From Nitrospirota bacterium (GTDB taxonomy: Bacteria > Nitrospirota_A > Leptospirillia > Leptospirillales > Leptospirillaceae): a DNA stretch of 64,000 bases. The stretch lies in contig JAKBTR010000050.1 of the NCBI GenBank assembly GCA_021844275.1, forward strand, positions 1-64,000. Reading direction: 5' to 3'. Under the pieces are notes generated by a model. That model did no database searches and had not been told where the DNA came from. It was given only the letters and a program-made list of their open reading frames with translations. Shown in pieces: positions 24,645 through 33,950 of the stretch; the first letter of the stretch is position 1; each line of letters starts with the position of its first letter. The translations under genes were made by a program, and so were the position numbers.

Positions 24645-26075
24645 ATGGATCTGTTGCTGATCTCCGCAAACCGTGAAACTTTTCCGGATCCCGTCTACCC
24701 CCTCGGTGCCGCCTATGTGGGAGACGCGGCCCGCAAGGCTGGACATCAGGTCCGGACGAAGGACCTGATGTGGGAAGCAGATCCTCCGCGTTCCCTTCTG
24801 GAGGAGATCCGGCGACGACCGCCGGAGGCCGTTGCCCTGTCCTTTCGAAACCTGGACAATGCCGCCTGGCCTCTGACCCGAAACTACCTTCCCTCCTATC
24901 GTCTTCTCGTCCGGTCCCTCCGGAAGGCGCTGGCCTCGACCGAAACCCCCATCATCCTGGGCGGGTCCGCCTTTTCGCTCCTCCCGGATCTCCTCCTGGA
25001 AGAACTCGACGGAGACTACGGAGTCACCGGAGAAGGCGAAAAGAGTCTTCCCCTCCTTCTCGAGGCGCTCGAGCACGGAAGCTCCCTCGACGGCATTCCC
25101 GGTCTTGTCCGGAGGCAAGGCCCCGGAGAACCCGCGTTGCTCAACCCGCCTTTTTTCCGGACCGATCCCTCGGCCGGGATGATCCGTCCGGCTCCCGATC
25201 GGTCTCTCTTCGACCTTCCCCGGTATGTCAGATCCGGCGGAATGGCCAACATCCAGACGAAGCGGGGGTGCCCTTTCCACTGCAAATACTGCACCTACCC
25301 TCTTCTGGAAGGCGGGACCTTCCGTCTGAGAGCGGCCGGGGAAGTCGCAGACGAACTCGAAGAACTTGTCCGCAAGGACAAGATTCGCTCGTTCTTCATC
25401 GTGGACAGCGTTTTCAACGCGCCTCCCGAACACGCCGAAGCGGTCTGCGAGGAAGTTCTGCGCCGGAACCTGAAAGTCCGCTGGTCCTGCTACGTCACGC
25501 CCGCAGGATTGACCCGGAATCTTCTGTCGATCATGAAACAAGCCGGATGCGACGGGATCGAACTGGGGACGGATTCGGCCGAGCAGGGGGCCATGGCCGG
25601 CCTCGGAAAAAGCTTTTCGGTTTCCCATCTGACGGAAACCGCCCGCTGGTGCCGCGAGCTTTCTCTTCCCGTTTGCCACACCCTCCTCTTCGGGGGCCCG
25701 GGAGAAACCCTCCGGTCGGTCCGGGAAACTTTGCGCACCGTGGACGACACCGCTCCCACCGCCGTCGTGGCGATGGCGGGCATCCGGGTCTATCCGGACA
25801 CGCCGATGGCCACGCTGGCCGAATCCAGGGGTCTGGTCAAAAAACGAAGGGACTATCTGGATCCCGTCTTCTATATCGAACCCGGCCTGGAAGAAGACCT
25901 GTCGGAAACCCTTCTGTCCTTCGCCAAAAGCCGGGGAAACTGGGTCCTTCCCGGCATTTCGATCCCGTACAAACCGATAACACAAAAACTCATCCGGCGC
26001 ATCGGGTACAAGAAGCCTCTCTGGCATCTTCTGGCCCACGCGCCGTTCAAGGACCGGATCTACCGGGACCGCTGA
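24645..26075 (+). CDS. B12-binding domain / radical SAM protein
   Basis: 476 residues. The N-terminal third is a Rossmann-like cobalamin-binding domain (LGAAYVGDAARKAGH, IILGGSAFSLLP, and VTGEGEKSLPLLL). The radical SAM domain has the cluster motif C-P-F-H-C-K-Y-C with C209, C213 and C216, then GIELGTDSAEQGAMAGLGK and FGGPGETLRSVRETL. Such class-B enzymes do methylation or C-C bond chemistry on unactivated carbons, and some act in lipid synthesis. It lacks a DxHxxD B12 lower-ligand motif that I could find, as in many members. The next gene, 27 bases on, encodes a ferritin-like protein, so they probably act in one pathway. Confidence 0.8.
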   Translation: MDLLLISANRETFPDPVYPLGAAYVGDAARKAGHQVRTKDLMWEADPPRSLLEEIRRRPPEAVALSFRNLDNAAWPLTRNYLPSYRLLVRSLRKALASTETPIILGGSAFSLLPDLLLEELDGDYGVTGEGEKSLPLLLEALEHGSSLDGIPGLVRRQGPGEPALLNPPFFRTDPSAGMIRPAPDRSLFDLPRYVRSGGMANIQTKRGCPFHCKYCTYPLLEGGTFRLRAAGEVADELEELVRKDKIRSFFIVDSVFNAPPEHAEAVCEEVLRRNLKVRWSCYVTPAGLTRNLLSIMKQAGCDGIELGTDSAEQGAMAGLGKSFSVSHLTETARWCRELSLPVCHTLLFGGPGETLRSVRETLRTVDDTAPTAVVAMAGIRVYPDTPMATLAESRGLVKKRRDYLDPVFYIEPGLEEDLSETLLSFAKSRGNWVLPGISIPYKPITQKLIRRIGYKKPLWHLLAHAPFKDRIYRDR

Positions 26076-26102
26076 CCACCCAAACACAAGAAGGAGAAAC
26101 CT

Positions 26103-26768
26103 ATGGAAAGACAGGATCGGCAGGCGATCGGCACCTTGTTGACGGTTTACACCGACATTGACCTTCTGGCACTCGAGCTCTGCGCCGACCGGATCGGGCA
26201 GGCACCGACGCTCGAAGCCAAACTGGAGCTGGCCCACCAGGTGGAGGAAGAACGCATCCATTTCCGGATCCAGGAAAAATGGCTGGAAACGATCGGCATG
26301 CCTTTTCGTTCCCCCATCGATCCGGAGCATCGCAAAATCATACGGGAGAAGTTTTCCCGTATGGACTGGTTCGACTTCCTCTCCTGCCTCCAGATCGGAA
26401 TCGAAGGCATCGGCATCGCTGTGGTGGAAAAGGTCGCTTCCCGTGCGGACAAAGGGACACAGGATTCCCTCGAAATTCCCATCCGGGACGAGAAGCGGCA
26501 AACGTCTTTCGGGCTGGAAGAGCTGCGGCGAATCTTCGCCGAAGCCTCTCCGGAAGAAAAGGAACGGCTGTCGGAGCGCCTTTTATGCAACCTGAACGAT
26601 CTCTATGCCATGTCGGAAGCTTATCTGCCGGTGAATTTCGAAGAGCACTGGGAACGCCTCGGACTCACAAAGGAGGACATGTGGGAGACCGTCCACCAGA
26701 AAACGCTCGGGATGTTCCGAAGCCTGGGAGTGTCTCCCGTCCTGCCGGAAGCGTTCTCCGTCGCCTGA
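26103..26768 (+). CDS. Ferritin-like (diiron-type) protein
   Basis: 221 residues, predicted all-helical. Glu25 in the first helix and the E-E-x-x-H at 49-53 match half of a four-helix diiron site; further acidic residues occur in the third and fourth helices (for example QIGIEGIG and the NFEEHWERL near residue 180). The exact family (PaaA/MiaE-like versus other) cannot be assigned by eye. AAGGAG precedes the ATG. It follows the radical SAM gene in the same direction by 27 bases. Confidence 0.6.
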   Translation: MERQDRQAIGTLLTVYTDIDLLALELCADRIGQAPTLEAKLELAHQVEEERIHFRIQEKWLETIGMPFRSPIDPEHRKIIREKFSRMDWFDFLSCLQIGIEGIGIAVVEKVASRADKGTQDSLEIPIRDEKRQTSFGLEELRRIFAEASPEEKERLSERLLCNLNDLYAMSEAYLPVNFEEHWERLGLTKEDMWETVHQKTLGMFRSLGVSPVLPEAFSVA

Positions 26769-26774
26769 AGGCGA
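26761..26774 (+). terminator. Small hairpin over the ferritin-like gene's stop
   Basis: TCGCCT at 26761-26766 and AGGCGA at 26769-26774 form a perfect 6-bp stem with a 2-base loop, followed by TTTGTCC. It contains the stop codon. As a terminator it would be weak. Confidence 0.25.
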
Positions 26775-26799
26775 TTTGTCCGGGAATCCGGCGGATTTG

Positions 26800-26808
26800 T
26801 GGTATGAT
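26800..26808 (+). promoter_or_regulatory. Extended -10 promoter before the exported helical protein
   Basis: TGG-TATGAT (26800-26808) is an extended -10 element with no matching -35 at the usual spacing. Expected start about 26815, roughly 100 bases before the gene at 26916. Confidence 0.35.
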
Positions 26809-26915
26809 GAGGGCAGTCCGAACGACGCCGCAGCAAAAGATTTGTCGGCGAAAGGAGTCCCCTGGTCCGAGACCGGTCGGGAACACACATTTCCCCATAG
26901 CGCAAGGAGGACCTT

Positions 26916-27461
26916 ATGGCATCTGGTTCCGGCAAATGGCTTTTCATCCTGGCAACCCTTCTTCTGGGCTCCCTGGGACAGGAACGCATGTTCGCGCAAA
27001 CTCCGAATCTCCTCTTCCCGGACAGGGCATTTGCCGCGGGGGATCCTTCGGAAAAGCTGATTCAGACGTCCAACCGGTACGACACGGTGGTGAGCCAGGC
27101 CCTGGCCAAATACCACCGGGCATCCCAAAAAGCCCGAAAGACGTACCTTGAAGCGAAGCGAAAAGCGGAAAACCTCTATGTGAAGGAAGCGACGAGCGCC
27201 AGCACGATGGTGACCACCAAGGTCAACCAGATCCGGGACAGCCTCACCGCCGGAACAATGAAAGAATCGGCCACCCGACAGATCAAGACTGCCGTCGCGG
27301 CATACGCCCGGAAAATATCCCATGCTTACGCAAAACGGGAAAACGCGTTGCGCCAGGCGGTCCGGATCTATGCCAGGTCTTTGGCCATGGCCGCCGGTCA
27401 ATTCCAGCACGACCTGGAAAAAGCCGAAAAGTCCCTCAGCACCGGCTCCCACCAGGAATAA
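26916..27461 (+). CDS. Hypothetical exported helical protein
   Basis: 181 residues preceded by AAGGAGG. A signal peptide (WLFILATLLLGSLG, ending near a candidate A-x-A site at AFAAGD, residue ~40) is followed by ~135 residues of continuous, Lys/Ala-rich helix, including YHRASQKARKTYLEAKRKAEN near residue 75. It resembles periplasmic helical chaperone-like or cell-envelope proteins, but no family is recognised. The next 144 bases before cobM's end contain no gene, only a small CCGGAA/TTCCGG stem at 27525-27540. Confidence 0.6.
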   Translation: MASGSGKWLFILATLLLGSLGQERMFAQTPNLLFPDRAFAAGDPSEKLIQTSNRYDTVVSQALAKYHRASQKARKTYLEAKRKAENLYVKEATSASTMVTTKVNQIRDSLTAGTMKESATRQIKTAVAAYARKISHAYAKRENALRQAVRIYARSLAMAAGQFQHDLEKAEKSLSTGSHQE

Positions 27462-27605
27462 CCGCGTCCCGAAAGCAACCGGACCGACCCGCGGAGAAGC
27501 CGTTCGATTTTGTTTCCCTGCGGGCCGGAATCCTTTCCGGAAAAAACGGAAACCCGTTCAGGCCCCTCCTTCCGGCTTCGTTCCCGAACATTCTTCCAGC
27601 GGTTG

Positions 27606-28442
27606 TCAGTCTCCCGTGCTCGACGGACGATCATCCCCGCCGGCGACGTCCCGGAACCCGTGTCCGAAATCCGCCGCATAAAGGCGACTCCGGGCGGTTT
27701 CCCTCAACCGGGTGTCGAGCGCTCTTCCCACGATCATGAGAGCCTGCCGGTAGATTTTGGCCGCCCGGACCATGACCGCAATCGTGGACAAATCTCCCTG
27801 CACAAGAATCTCGTCCGGCCAGGACGCCCGTGCGACGACCGCTGCGGGAGTGTTCTCCGGAAGAACCGTCGTGAGTCTTTCCACGAGCTCCTCGATCCGG
27901 TCGATCGACAGAAAGATGACCAGTGTTGCGCCATGGCGTGCGAGGGATTCGATGTCTTCCCCTTCCGGCATGGGCGTCCGGCCGGCCGTTCGGGTCAGGA
28001 TCACGGTCTGGCTCACTTCGGGAAGCGTCAGATCCCGCCCCAGAGCGGCCGCCGACGCGAATACCGAACTCACCCCCGGAACGACCTCCCAGCCGATCCC
28101 GCGTTTGTCCAGCTCCGTCGTCATTTCGGCCATGGCGCCAAAGATCGCGGGATCTCCGGACGCGAGACGCACGACGACCTCTCCCCGATTGGCCCCGTCG
28201 ACCAGAGCATCGACGATCTCTTCCCGTGTCAGTCCGGCCGAATCCATCCATCGGGCGTCCGGAGCAAGCACGCGCATGGACTCCTCCGGCACGAGGGATC
28301 CGGCAAAGACGACGCGCCCGGCCCGTCCCAGAATGCGGGCGGCGCGAACGGTCAGGAGGTCTGGCGATCCCGGTCCCGCGCCCACGAAGTAGACAGAGCC
28401 CGACCGGACAGGATGCGCCGGAATATCATTCGGAATAGTCAT
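27606..28442 (-). CDS. cobM: Precorrin-4 C11-methyltransferase
   Basis: 278 residues from the ATG at 28442, after GGAAGG. The tetrapyrrole methylase fold is plain: VYFVGAGPGSPDLLTVRAA at the start, VVFAGSLVPEE, LASGDPAIFGAM and WEVVPGVSSVFASAA. The SLVPEE pattern is specific to CobM/CbiF, which methylates C-11 of (cobalt-)precorrin-4 with SAM in cobalamin synthesis. It is the last gene of the glyQ-cobM operon and overlaps the preceding membrane protein gene by 17 bases. Confidence 0.9.
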   Translation of the reverse strand: MTIPNDIPAHPVRSGSVYFVGAGPGSPDLLTVRAARILGRAGRVVFAGSLVPEESMRVLAPDARWMDSAGLTREEIVDALVDGANRGEVVVRLASGDPAIFGAMAEMTTELDKRGIGWEVVPGVSSVFASAAALGRDLTLPEVSQTVILTRTAGRTPMPEGEDIESLARHGATLVIFLSIDRIEELVERLTTVLPENTPAAVVARASWPDEILVQGDLSTIAVMVRAAKIYRQALMIVGRALDTRLRETARSRLYAADFGHGFRDVAGGDDRPSSTGD

Positions 28443-28965
28443 AGATTCCTTCCGCCTTCCATTGTTCAAAAGCCCGTTTCCAGAAAAGGACCCGGGCGAA
28501 GAAAAAACCCCCTTCGGCAAAGAAAAGCCCCCCCATCAGGGGAAGCCCCCGGTGGAGGAGGAGGACCAGCCCCAGAAACAAAAGAATTCCCCCTGCATAA
28601 GCCGCGAAAACTTTCGACCGGCCCGGATGCGCGACCGCCAGCCCGTTCCGGACCGACCACGGCATCCGGCGACCCAGGGCCGCCTGTCGGAGGGCGGCAT
28701 AACGGCCGGGCCAGTTCTCCAGAAGAAAATACTGATACCGGGAATGCCCCAGCCCCAGAAGGGCCCCGGCAATTCCGACCGTCACTTCCCGGAAGAGGGG
28801 GGACATGTCCAGGTTTCCCCGGGAAAAGGAGAGAAAGACCGTAAGAAAAGCCCCTCCGAATCCGGCCAGGGCCCACATTGCCGAAAAGCGAAGGAAGCTG
28901 CCATAGGCGTATTCGAGCGCCTGGCGAATTTCTTCCCGGCCGGCCTGCCGGGAAAACGGACTCAC
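28426..28965 (-). CDS. Hypothetical membrane protein in cobalamin operon
   Basis: 179 residues starting at a GTG that overlaps the cobI stop. Hydrophobic helices lie near residues 28-48, 62-76 and 118-152; the rest is basic. It is not a known cobalamin enzyme. The tight overlaps with cobI (4 bases) and cobM (17 bases) imply translational coupling and suggest a link to corrin synthesis or metal supply, but no domain supports a precise job. Confidence 0.6.
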   Translation of the reverse strand: MSPFSRQAGREEIRQALEYAYGSFLRFSAMWALAGFGGAFLTVFLSFSRGNLDMSPLFREVTVGIAGALLGLGHSRYQYFLLENWPGRYAALRQAALGRRMPWSVRNGLAVAHPGRSKVFAAYAGGILLFLGLVLLLHRGLPLMGGLFFAEGGFFFARVLFWKRAFEQWKAEGIYDYSE

Positions 28966-29720
28966 GCTCCGGTTCCCCGAAGGTTCTTCCGTACGAGGAG
29001 CAGGGACATGTAGGGAAGGGTGCGTTCTTTCAGGGTCCGGATGTCCTGCACAATTTCCTGGCGCGCAGTTCCGATCTCGGCCAGGTAGACCGTCCTGTCC
29101 AAAAGTCCCTTCCTTTCAAGCATCTCCAGGACCGCCGGAAAGACCCGGTGAATCTTCATCAAAACGATGCTGTCGTGGGTGTCCAGGACCTGTTCCAGCG
29201 ACTCGGATCCGTAAGTGGCGGGGACCACGGCGAGGCTTTCGGCCCCCTGCACAAGCGGAGCTCCCGTCAGGGCGGATGCGGCGGAAAAGGAGGTGACACC
29301 CGGGACGACCCGGACGACGATCCCCGGGATCTGTCGCCGGAGTCCGTCCAGGAGATTGCCGAACGTCGAATAGAAAAAGATGTCCCCGAGACTGATGAAG
29401 GCGACGTCACCCCGGAGGAGCGCTTCCGACAGGATGCGGGCGTTTTGTGTCCTTGCCTGATCCAGAACGACCGGGTCCTTCGTCATGGGGAAAACGAGCT
29501 CGATCGTGTCCGGCTGCGTCTTTCGTCCTTCGAGGGTCTCCCGGACCGCCTCCAGCGCGAGGGAGGCGCCATCCGATACGGACTTCGGCACGGCCAGGGT
29601 CGGAACCTCCGACAGGATCCTGGCGGCCCGGACAGTCAGGAGGTCCGGATCGCCAGGACCGACACCGATCCCATAAAGAGTTCCCATATTTTTGGAATGT
29701 CCGCTCTCATTTTCTGTCAT
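28962..29720 (-). CDS. cobI: Precorrin-2 C20-methyltransferase
   Basis: 252 residues. The tetrapyrrole methylase fold is clear from GTLYGIGVGPGDPDLLTVRA, then ISLGDIFFYSTFGNLL and VVPGVTSFSAASALTG. The P-K-S near residue 46 and the F-Y-S-T match CobI/CbiL, which methylates C-20 of precorrin-2. The ATG at 29720 follows the yacG stop directly, with AGGAGG five bases upstream. The alternative start at 29687 is possible. Confidence 0.9.
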   Translation of the reverse strand: MTENESGHSKNMGTLYGIGVGPGDPDLLTVRAARILSEVPTLAVPKSVSDGASLALEAVRETLEGRKTQPDTIELVFPMTKDPVVLDQARTQNARILSEALLRGDVAFISLGDIFFYSTFGNLLDGLRRQIPGIVVRVVPGVTSFSAASALTGAPLVQGAESLAVVPATYGSESLEQVLDTHDSIVLMKIHRVFPAVLEMLERKGLLDRTVYLAEIGTARQEIVQDIRTLKERTLPYMSLLLVRKNLRGTGA

Positions 29721-29927
29721 TCACTCCTCCTGTCCGGGGTGGGCATCCTCCGGAAATCCCCCGGATCCGGCGTCCCCCTCTTCCCGGATCCGGTACTCCT
29801 CGTTCAGCCAGCGGCCGAGATCAATCTTGCGACATCGTTCGGAACAGAAACTGGTCCGGGAAAACCGCTCTCCCACGAGAGGGCTCAGGCAGACGACACA
29901 ACGGCGGACCGGATCACCGGAGGCCAT
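29721..29927 (-). CDS. yacG: DNA gyrase inhibitor / zinc-ribbon protein YacG
   Basis: 68 residues from the ATG at 29927 (GGGAAGGGAGG before it). The YacG signature is C-V-V-C ... F-C-S-E-R-C-R-K-I-D-L-G-R-W-L, with four zinc ligands followed by a W-L-N-E-E-Y motif. YacG binds the gyrase B subunit and dampens supercoiling in E. coli. It overlaps the end of ribE by 14 bases and abuts cobI. Confidence 0.88.
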   Translation of the reverse strand: MASGDPVRRCVVCLSPLVGERFSRTSFCSERCRKIDLGRWLNEEYRIREEGDAGSGGFPEDAHPGQEE

Positions 29928-30570
29928 GTCCCCCTCCCTTCCCCGGTTCGTCCATGCTGCCGGAGCCCGTCTCCCGAGCCCGGAGAATATATTTGCCCAC
30001 GATGTCGTATTCCAGGTGAACCGCATCCCCGACTTTTCTGTCGCCCAGGTTCGTCACATCCAGGGTGTGGGGAATGATGGCGAGTTCGATCCGGCATTCG
30101 CCTCCGACCTTGTCATCCTTGATCCGGTTGACCGTGAGACTGATTCCGTCGACGGCGATCGATCCCTTGGGAATGACGAACGCCCGATGACCATAAGGAA
30201 CAGTCACCTGCAGGAACTCCGTCTCTCCTTCCCGTTCGCGGGCCACCAGCACACCGAGACTGTCGACATGCCCCAGAACAAGGTGTCCTCCCAGACGGTC
30301 GTTCAGACGCATGGCCCGTTCGAGATTGACCCTTTCGGCACGGACGAACGATCCCATCCGTGTGACGGACAGCGTCTCCAGGGAGACATCCACCCGGAAA
30401 CCGGACTCCCAGGCTTCCGTCACCGTCATGCAGGCGCCGTTGACGGAGACCGATTCTCCCGGTACGAGCTCCTGCCCGAAAGAGACCCCTTCGACGGACA
30501 GGACGCATCCGTCTTCCGACTTCTCGACCGAGCGGACGATCCCGGTTTCTTCCACGATTCCCGTAAACAA
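29914..30570 (-). CDS. ribE: Riboflavin synthase, alpha chain
   Basis: 218 residues with the classic two-lobe repeat: MFTGIVEETG at the start, VNGACMTV in lobe one and the matching AVDGISLTVN in lobe two, plus GGHLVLGHVDS. The enzyme dismutates 6,7-dimethyl-8-ribityllumazine to riboflavin. It follows ribD by 3 bases. The gene is often called ribC in some organisms. Confidence 0.95.
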   Translation of the reverse strand: MFTGIVEETGIVRSVEKSEDGCVLSVEGVSFGQELVPGESVSVNGACMTVTEAWESGFRVDVSLETLSVTRMGSFVRAERVNLERAMRLNDRLGGHLVLGHVDSLGVLVAREREGETEFLQVTVPYGHRAFVIPKGSIAVDGISLTVNRIKDDKVGGECRIELAIIPHTLDVTNLGDRKVGDAVHLEYDIVGKYILRARETGSGSMDEPGKGGGHGLR

Positions 30571-30573
30571 AGA

Positions 30574-31734
30574 CTATCCTTTCTCTTCGAGAACTTTTTC
30601 CAGAAAAAGCGTTTCATCCCACAGGTCGACCGCCACAAGAAGATCTTCTCCCAAACGACGGGTCTTCAAGGGACCGGGAAAGCGAAATGCCCCGACGAGG
30701 CGTTCCGGTGACCGTCCACCAATCCAGCCGATGGCGTCTTGCCCTCCGATCAGAAGAGGGGCCAGGACAAGGCGGATGCTGTCAACCAGCCGCTCCTGAA
30801 GAAAAGAGCCGTTCACCCGGGCCCCTCCTTCGACCAGAAGCGTCATGAGTTTTTCCTCCAGCAGGATCTTCAGAAGGGCTTTCAGGCTGAGACCCCGACC
30901 GTCCGTACCGGCCGGGAGCCGGAACGTCCGTGCCCCTTTTTCCCCCAGAAGGGCAAGCCGGTCCGCGGGAGCCGACTCTCCCGTCATGATCCAGAGCGGA
31001 GATTCGGCAAGCGTTTCGAAAAGTCGTGCATCCGGTGGGGTCCTTGCGCAGGAGTCGAGAATCACGCGCACCGGATGGTGCACCTTCCGTCGTCCAGGCA
31101 GGCGCGTCGTGAGCTGCGGATTGTCCTTCAGGACCGTCCCGACGCCGACGACGATCGCATCATGTTCCTGGCGAAGCTGATGGGCATACTTGAGAGAGGG
31201 CCCTCCCGAAATCCATTGCGAATCGCCGGTCGCGGTCGCAATCTGTCCATCCAGGCTGACCGCACCCTTCAGCGTGACAAAAGGACGCCCCTGCGTCATG
31301 AGGGACAGGAAACCCCGATTAACCCCGAACGCCTGACCGGCCAGAAGACCGGTCTCCACGGAAACGCCGCCCTCCCGGAGCTCCGCGATACCTTTCCCGT
31401 TGACGTGGGGATTGGGATCCGACAGGGAAATGACGACGCGGCGAATGCCGGACGACAGGATCTCCCGTGTGCACGGCGGAGTCCGCTTGTTCAGGTGGCA
31501 GCACGGTTCGAGATTGACATACAGGGTGGCTCCCCGGGCCCGTTCCCCGGCTTCCCGGAGAGCCAGCACTTCGGCATGAGGAAGCCCCGGACGTTCGTGA
31601 TACCCCTTCCCGACAATCCGGCCATGTCGGACCACGACCGCCCCGACCCGGGGATTGGGGGCCACATCATCCCTGGCCATCATCGCAAGATCAAGCGCCA
31701 TGGCCATAAACAGTCTTTCGTTCCGAACCATCAC
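30574..31734 (-). CDS. ribD: Bifunctional riboflavin deaminase/reductase
   Basis: 386 residues. The N-terminal deaminase has the zinc motif H-A-E and P-C-C-H-L-N-K-R-T-P-P-C (one residue longer than the usual PCxHxGRTPPC). The C-terminal reductase has SLDGQIATATGDSQWI, VGVGTVLKDNPQLTTR and LVEGGARVNGSFL. RibD carries out deamination and reduction of the GTP-derived pyrimidine in riboflavin synthesis. The start overlaps the glyS stop. Confidence 0.95.
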   Translation of the reverse strand: MMVRNERLFMAMALDLAMMARDDVAPNPRVGAVVVRHGRIVGKGYHERPGLPHAEVLALREAGERARGATLYVNLEPCCHLNKRTPPCTREILSSGIRRVVISLSDPNPHVNGKGIAELREGGVSVETGLLAGQAFGVNRGFLSLMTQGRPFVTLKGAVSLDGQIATATGDSQWISGGPSLKYAHQLRQEHDAIVVGVGTVLKDNPQLTTRLPGRRKVHHPVRVILDSCARTPPDARLFETLAESPLWIMTGESAPADRLALLGEKGARTFRLPAGTDGRGLSLKALLKILLEEKLMTLLVEGGARVNGSFLQERLVDSIRLVLAPLLIGGQDAIGWIGGRSPERLVGAFRFPGPLKTRRLGEDLLVAVDLWDETLFLEKVLEEKG

Positions 31735-33950
31735 CCTCCCCGAAGGGAGGACGGGGCCTGGTCAAGTCTTCCCAAAAGCGACATCCCGTCCGCGAGAATG
31801 CCCAGAAGCCGGCGTCTGTTTTCCCGGAGAGAAGGATCGGGATCGTTGACCATGACCGCTTCGAACAACGCCTGTACGGGCTCCACAAAAACCGCGGAAG
31901 AGGCCCAAATGCCTTCCCAGTCCCCCTTCCGGGCCATTTCCGACCACCCCGTCTCCCGCAGAAGGCCTTCTTTTTCGGCCAGAAGGAAGAGCTCCCTTTC
32001 GGCATCGTGTCGAAACAGGGCCGGATCGGGAAACATGGTCGTCCGGTCCCCTTCTCCGGAAAGAATATTTGAAAGGCGCGTGTAAAGCGCGACCAGAGAT
32101 GCGGCTTCCGGACGATCCAGCGCTTCTTTCAGGAAGGCCATACGGGACCCCGCCAGCCAGACCGGTTCAGACAGGCCGGCGATGGCCGTCCGGACCAGAG
32201 TCGCCGGATATTCGCGCTCCCAGAATGCCGTCACCCGTTCCTTCCAGAATCTTTCCAGTTCTGCCGAAGGGTCTTTCCCCGGAATGAGCGTCCGGGATTT
32301 TCGGATCAGCGCCACGAGGCTCACAGGCCAGCGCGTTTCCCGCAGAATGGCCATCATGCCGTTCGCTGCCCGCCGGAGGGCATACGGATCCATACTGCCG
32401 GTCGGCAGGAATCCTCCCGCCAGCCCTCCGACCTGGTGGAGAATCTTGTCAGCAAGAGACAGAATGCGTCCCGGAAGCGTTCCGGCAATCGCGTCCTGTG
32501 CGTGACGGGGACGGTAATGCTCCCGGATGGCGGCGCTTTCCAGACGAATACGACCGGAATCCTTCCCGTTCTTTTCCAGAAGCTCCCGGTGTTCGGCCAA
32601 CCAATAGCTGGCGCCAATAATGCCTTCCAGCTCCGGGAATTCCCGAACGAGTCCCGTGGCCAGATCGGCTTTCGCCAAAGAGCAGAGCCTGTCCAGGGAT
32701 TCGGCCATTTCTCCGCGGGACAGACCGCTCGCATTCACTTCGTCTTCCGGAACGTGATCCAGAACCCAGACGCAAAGCTCCCGGGACATGCGGATCTTGT
32801 CGGACAGGCTGCCCACTCCCGGAAAAAAAACCATCCCTTCCAGGTCGGAGACATAAGAAGCCAGAGGACGGGACCGGTCACGGCCCAGATAATACTGCGC
32901 ATCTTCCAGCCGAGCCCGGACAACCTTTTCAAAACCGGCTTGCACGAGACGGATATCGGCATCGGGATTGCCCGAAACGGCAAGGAACCTGTTCGAAAGA
33001 CTCCCGTCGGGATTTTCGAGCACGTAAAAACGCTGGTGAACCCGGAGCACCGTCTGGATCAGCTCGGACGGAAGGTCCAGATAACGCTCCGGAAAACACC
33101 CGCCGATCACCCGGTATGCTTCGACAAGGTCCTTCACTTCTGTCGTGAGTCCGGGATCCGGGCGACGAACGACACCGGGGGGAATGCCCCCGACGTCCTG
33201 TTCCATCCGAAGAGCCAGATCCAGATCCCTTTCGATCCTCTCCCCCCGTTTTTCCGGATCGGCTTCGATCCCCCACTCTTCCAGAAGACCGGCATAATGG
33301 GAAATCCCCCGGACCGGACAGGGACGAAAACCGGCAAAGCGGGGAGCCCGGGTCGTCGTGTCCGAATTTACGCCTGCGATTCGGACTTCGAGCGGCTGGT
33401 CCCCCAGAAAAGCCATGACCCAGAGGACCGGACGCAGGAAAGGCCCGGTTCCGGAACCCCAGCGCATGGTTTTTGGAAGGGGAAGGTCTTCCAGCGATTG
33501 CTGGAAGAGTTCGGTCAGAACGTCCCGGGTCTTTCGGACTTCCGAGATTTTGTCAACGGCCAGATACTCCCCTTTCGGCGTTGTCTCGATCCGGATCTCA
33601 TGAATCCCCACGCCCTGGTTCTTCGCAAAGCCCAGTGTCTGGGGAGAGGGGGCGTCGGGCAATCGGCCGGCAAGCCGCGCAGGCGGACCGAAGACTGTTT
33701 CGCGCAAAGGGGCCTGTTCTTCGGGAAGTTCTTCCAGCAAAAGAATCAGGCGCGCCGGCGTCCCGAACACACGGACAGCCCCATTGCCCAGGCGAAGTTC
33801 CCGGCGAAGGGCGCGGGACCGGCTTTCCATCGCTTCCCGCAAAACCGGCAGGACTCCCGCTGGCAGTTCCTCGCAACCGACTTCCAGCAGGGCCGCACGA
33901 TCAAGAGCGTGGGAAGGCTTCGGAAAGAGGGAGGGGGTTTCCGGTTTCAT
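31731..33950 (-). CDS. glyS: Glycyl-tRNA synthetase, beta subunit
   Basis: 739 residues from the ATG at 33950 (the frame extends to 34019 but the 33950 start overlaps the glyQ stop and matches family starts such as [15 protein letters not shown]). Later motifs [18 protein letters not shown] and [14 protein letters not shown] belong to GlyS. With GlyQ it forms the alpha2-beta2 enzyme that charges tRNA-Gly. Confidence 0.95.
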   Translation of the reverse strand: MKPETPSLFPKPSHALDRAALLEVGCEELPAGVLPVLREAMESRSRALRRELRLGNGAVRVFGTPARLILLLEELPEEQAPLRETVFGPPARLAGRLPDAPSPQTLGFAKNQGVGIHEIRIETTPKGEYLAVDKISEVRKTRDVLTELFQQSLEDLPLPKTMRWGSGTGPFLRPVLWVMAFLGDQPLEVRIAGVNSDTTTRAPRFAGFRPCPVRGISHYAGLLEEWGIEADPEKRGERIERDLDLALRMEQDVGGIPPGVVRRPDPGLTTEVKDLVEAYRVIGGCFPERYLDLPSELIQTVLRVHQRFYVLENPDGSLSNRFLAVSGNPDADIRLVQAGFEKVVRARLEDAQYYLGRDRSRPLASYVSDLEGMVFFPGVGSLSDKIRMSRELCVWVLDHVPEDEVNASGLSRGEMAESLDRLCSLAKADLATGLVREFPELEGIIGASYWLAEHRELLEKNGKDSGRIRLESAAIREHYRPRHAQDAIAGTLPGRILSLADKILHQVGGLAGGFLPTGSMDPYALRRAANGMMAILRETRWPVSLVALIRKSRTLIPGKDPSAELERFWKERVTAFWEREYPATLVRTAIAGLSEPVWLAGSRMAFLKEALDRPEAASLVALYTRLSNILSGEGDRTTMFPDPALFRHDAERELFLLAEKEGLLRETGWSEMARKGDWEGIWASSAVFVEPVQALFEAVMVNDPDPSLRENRRRLLGILADGMSLLGRLDQAPSSLRGG

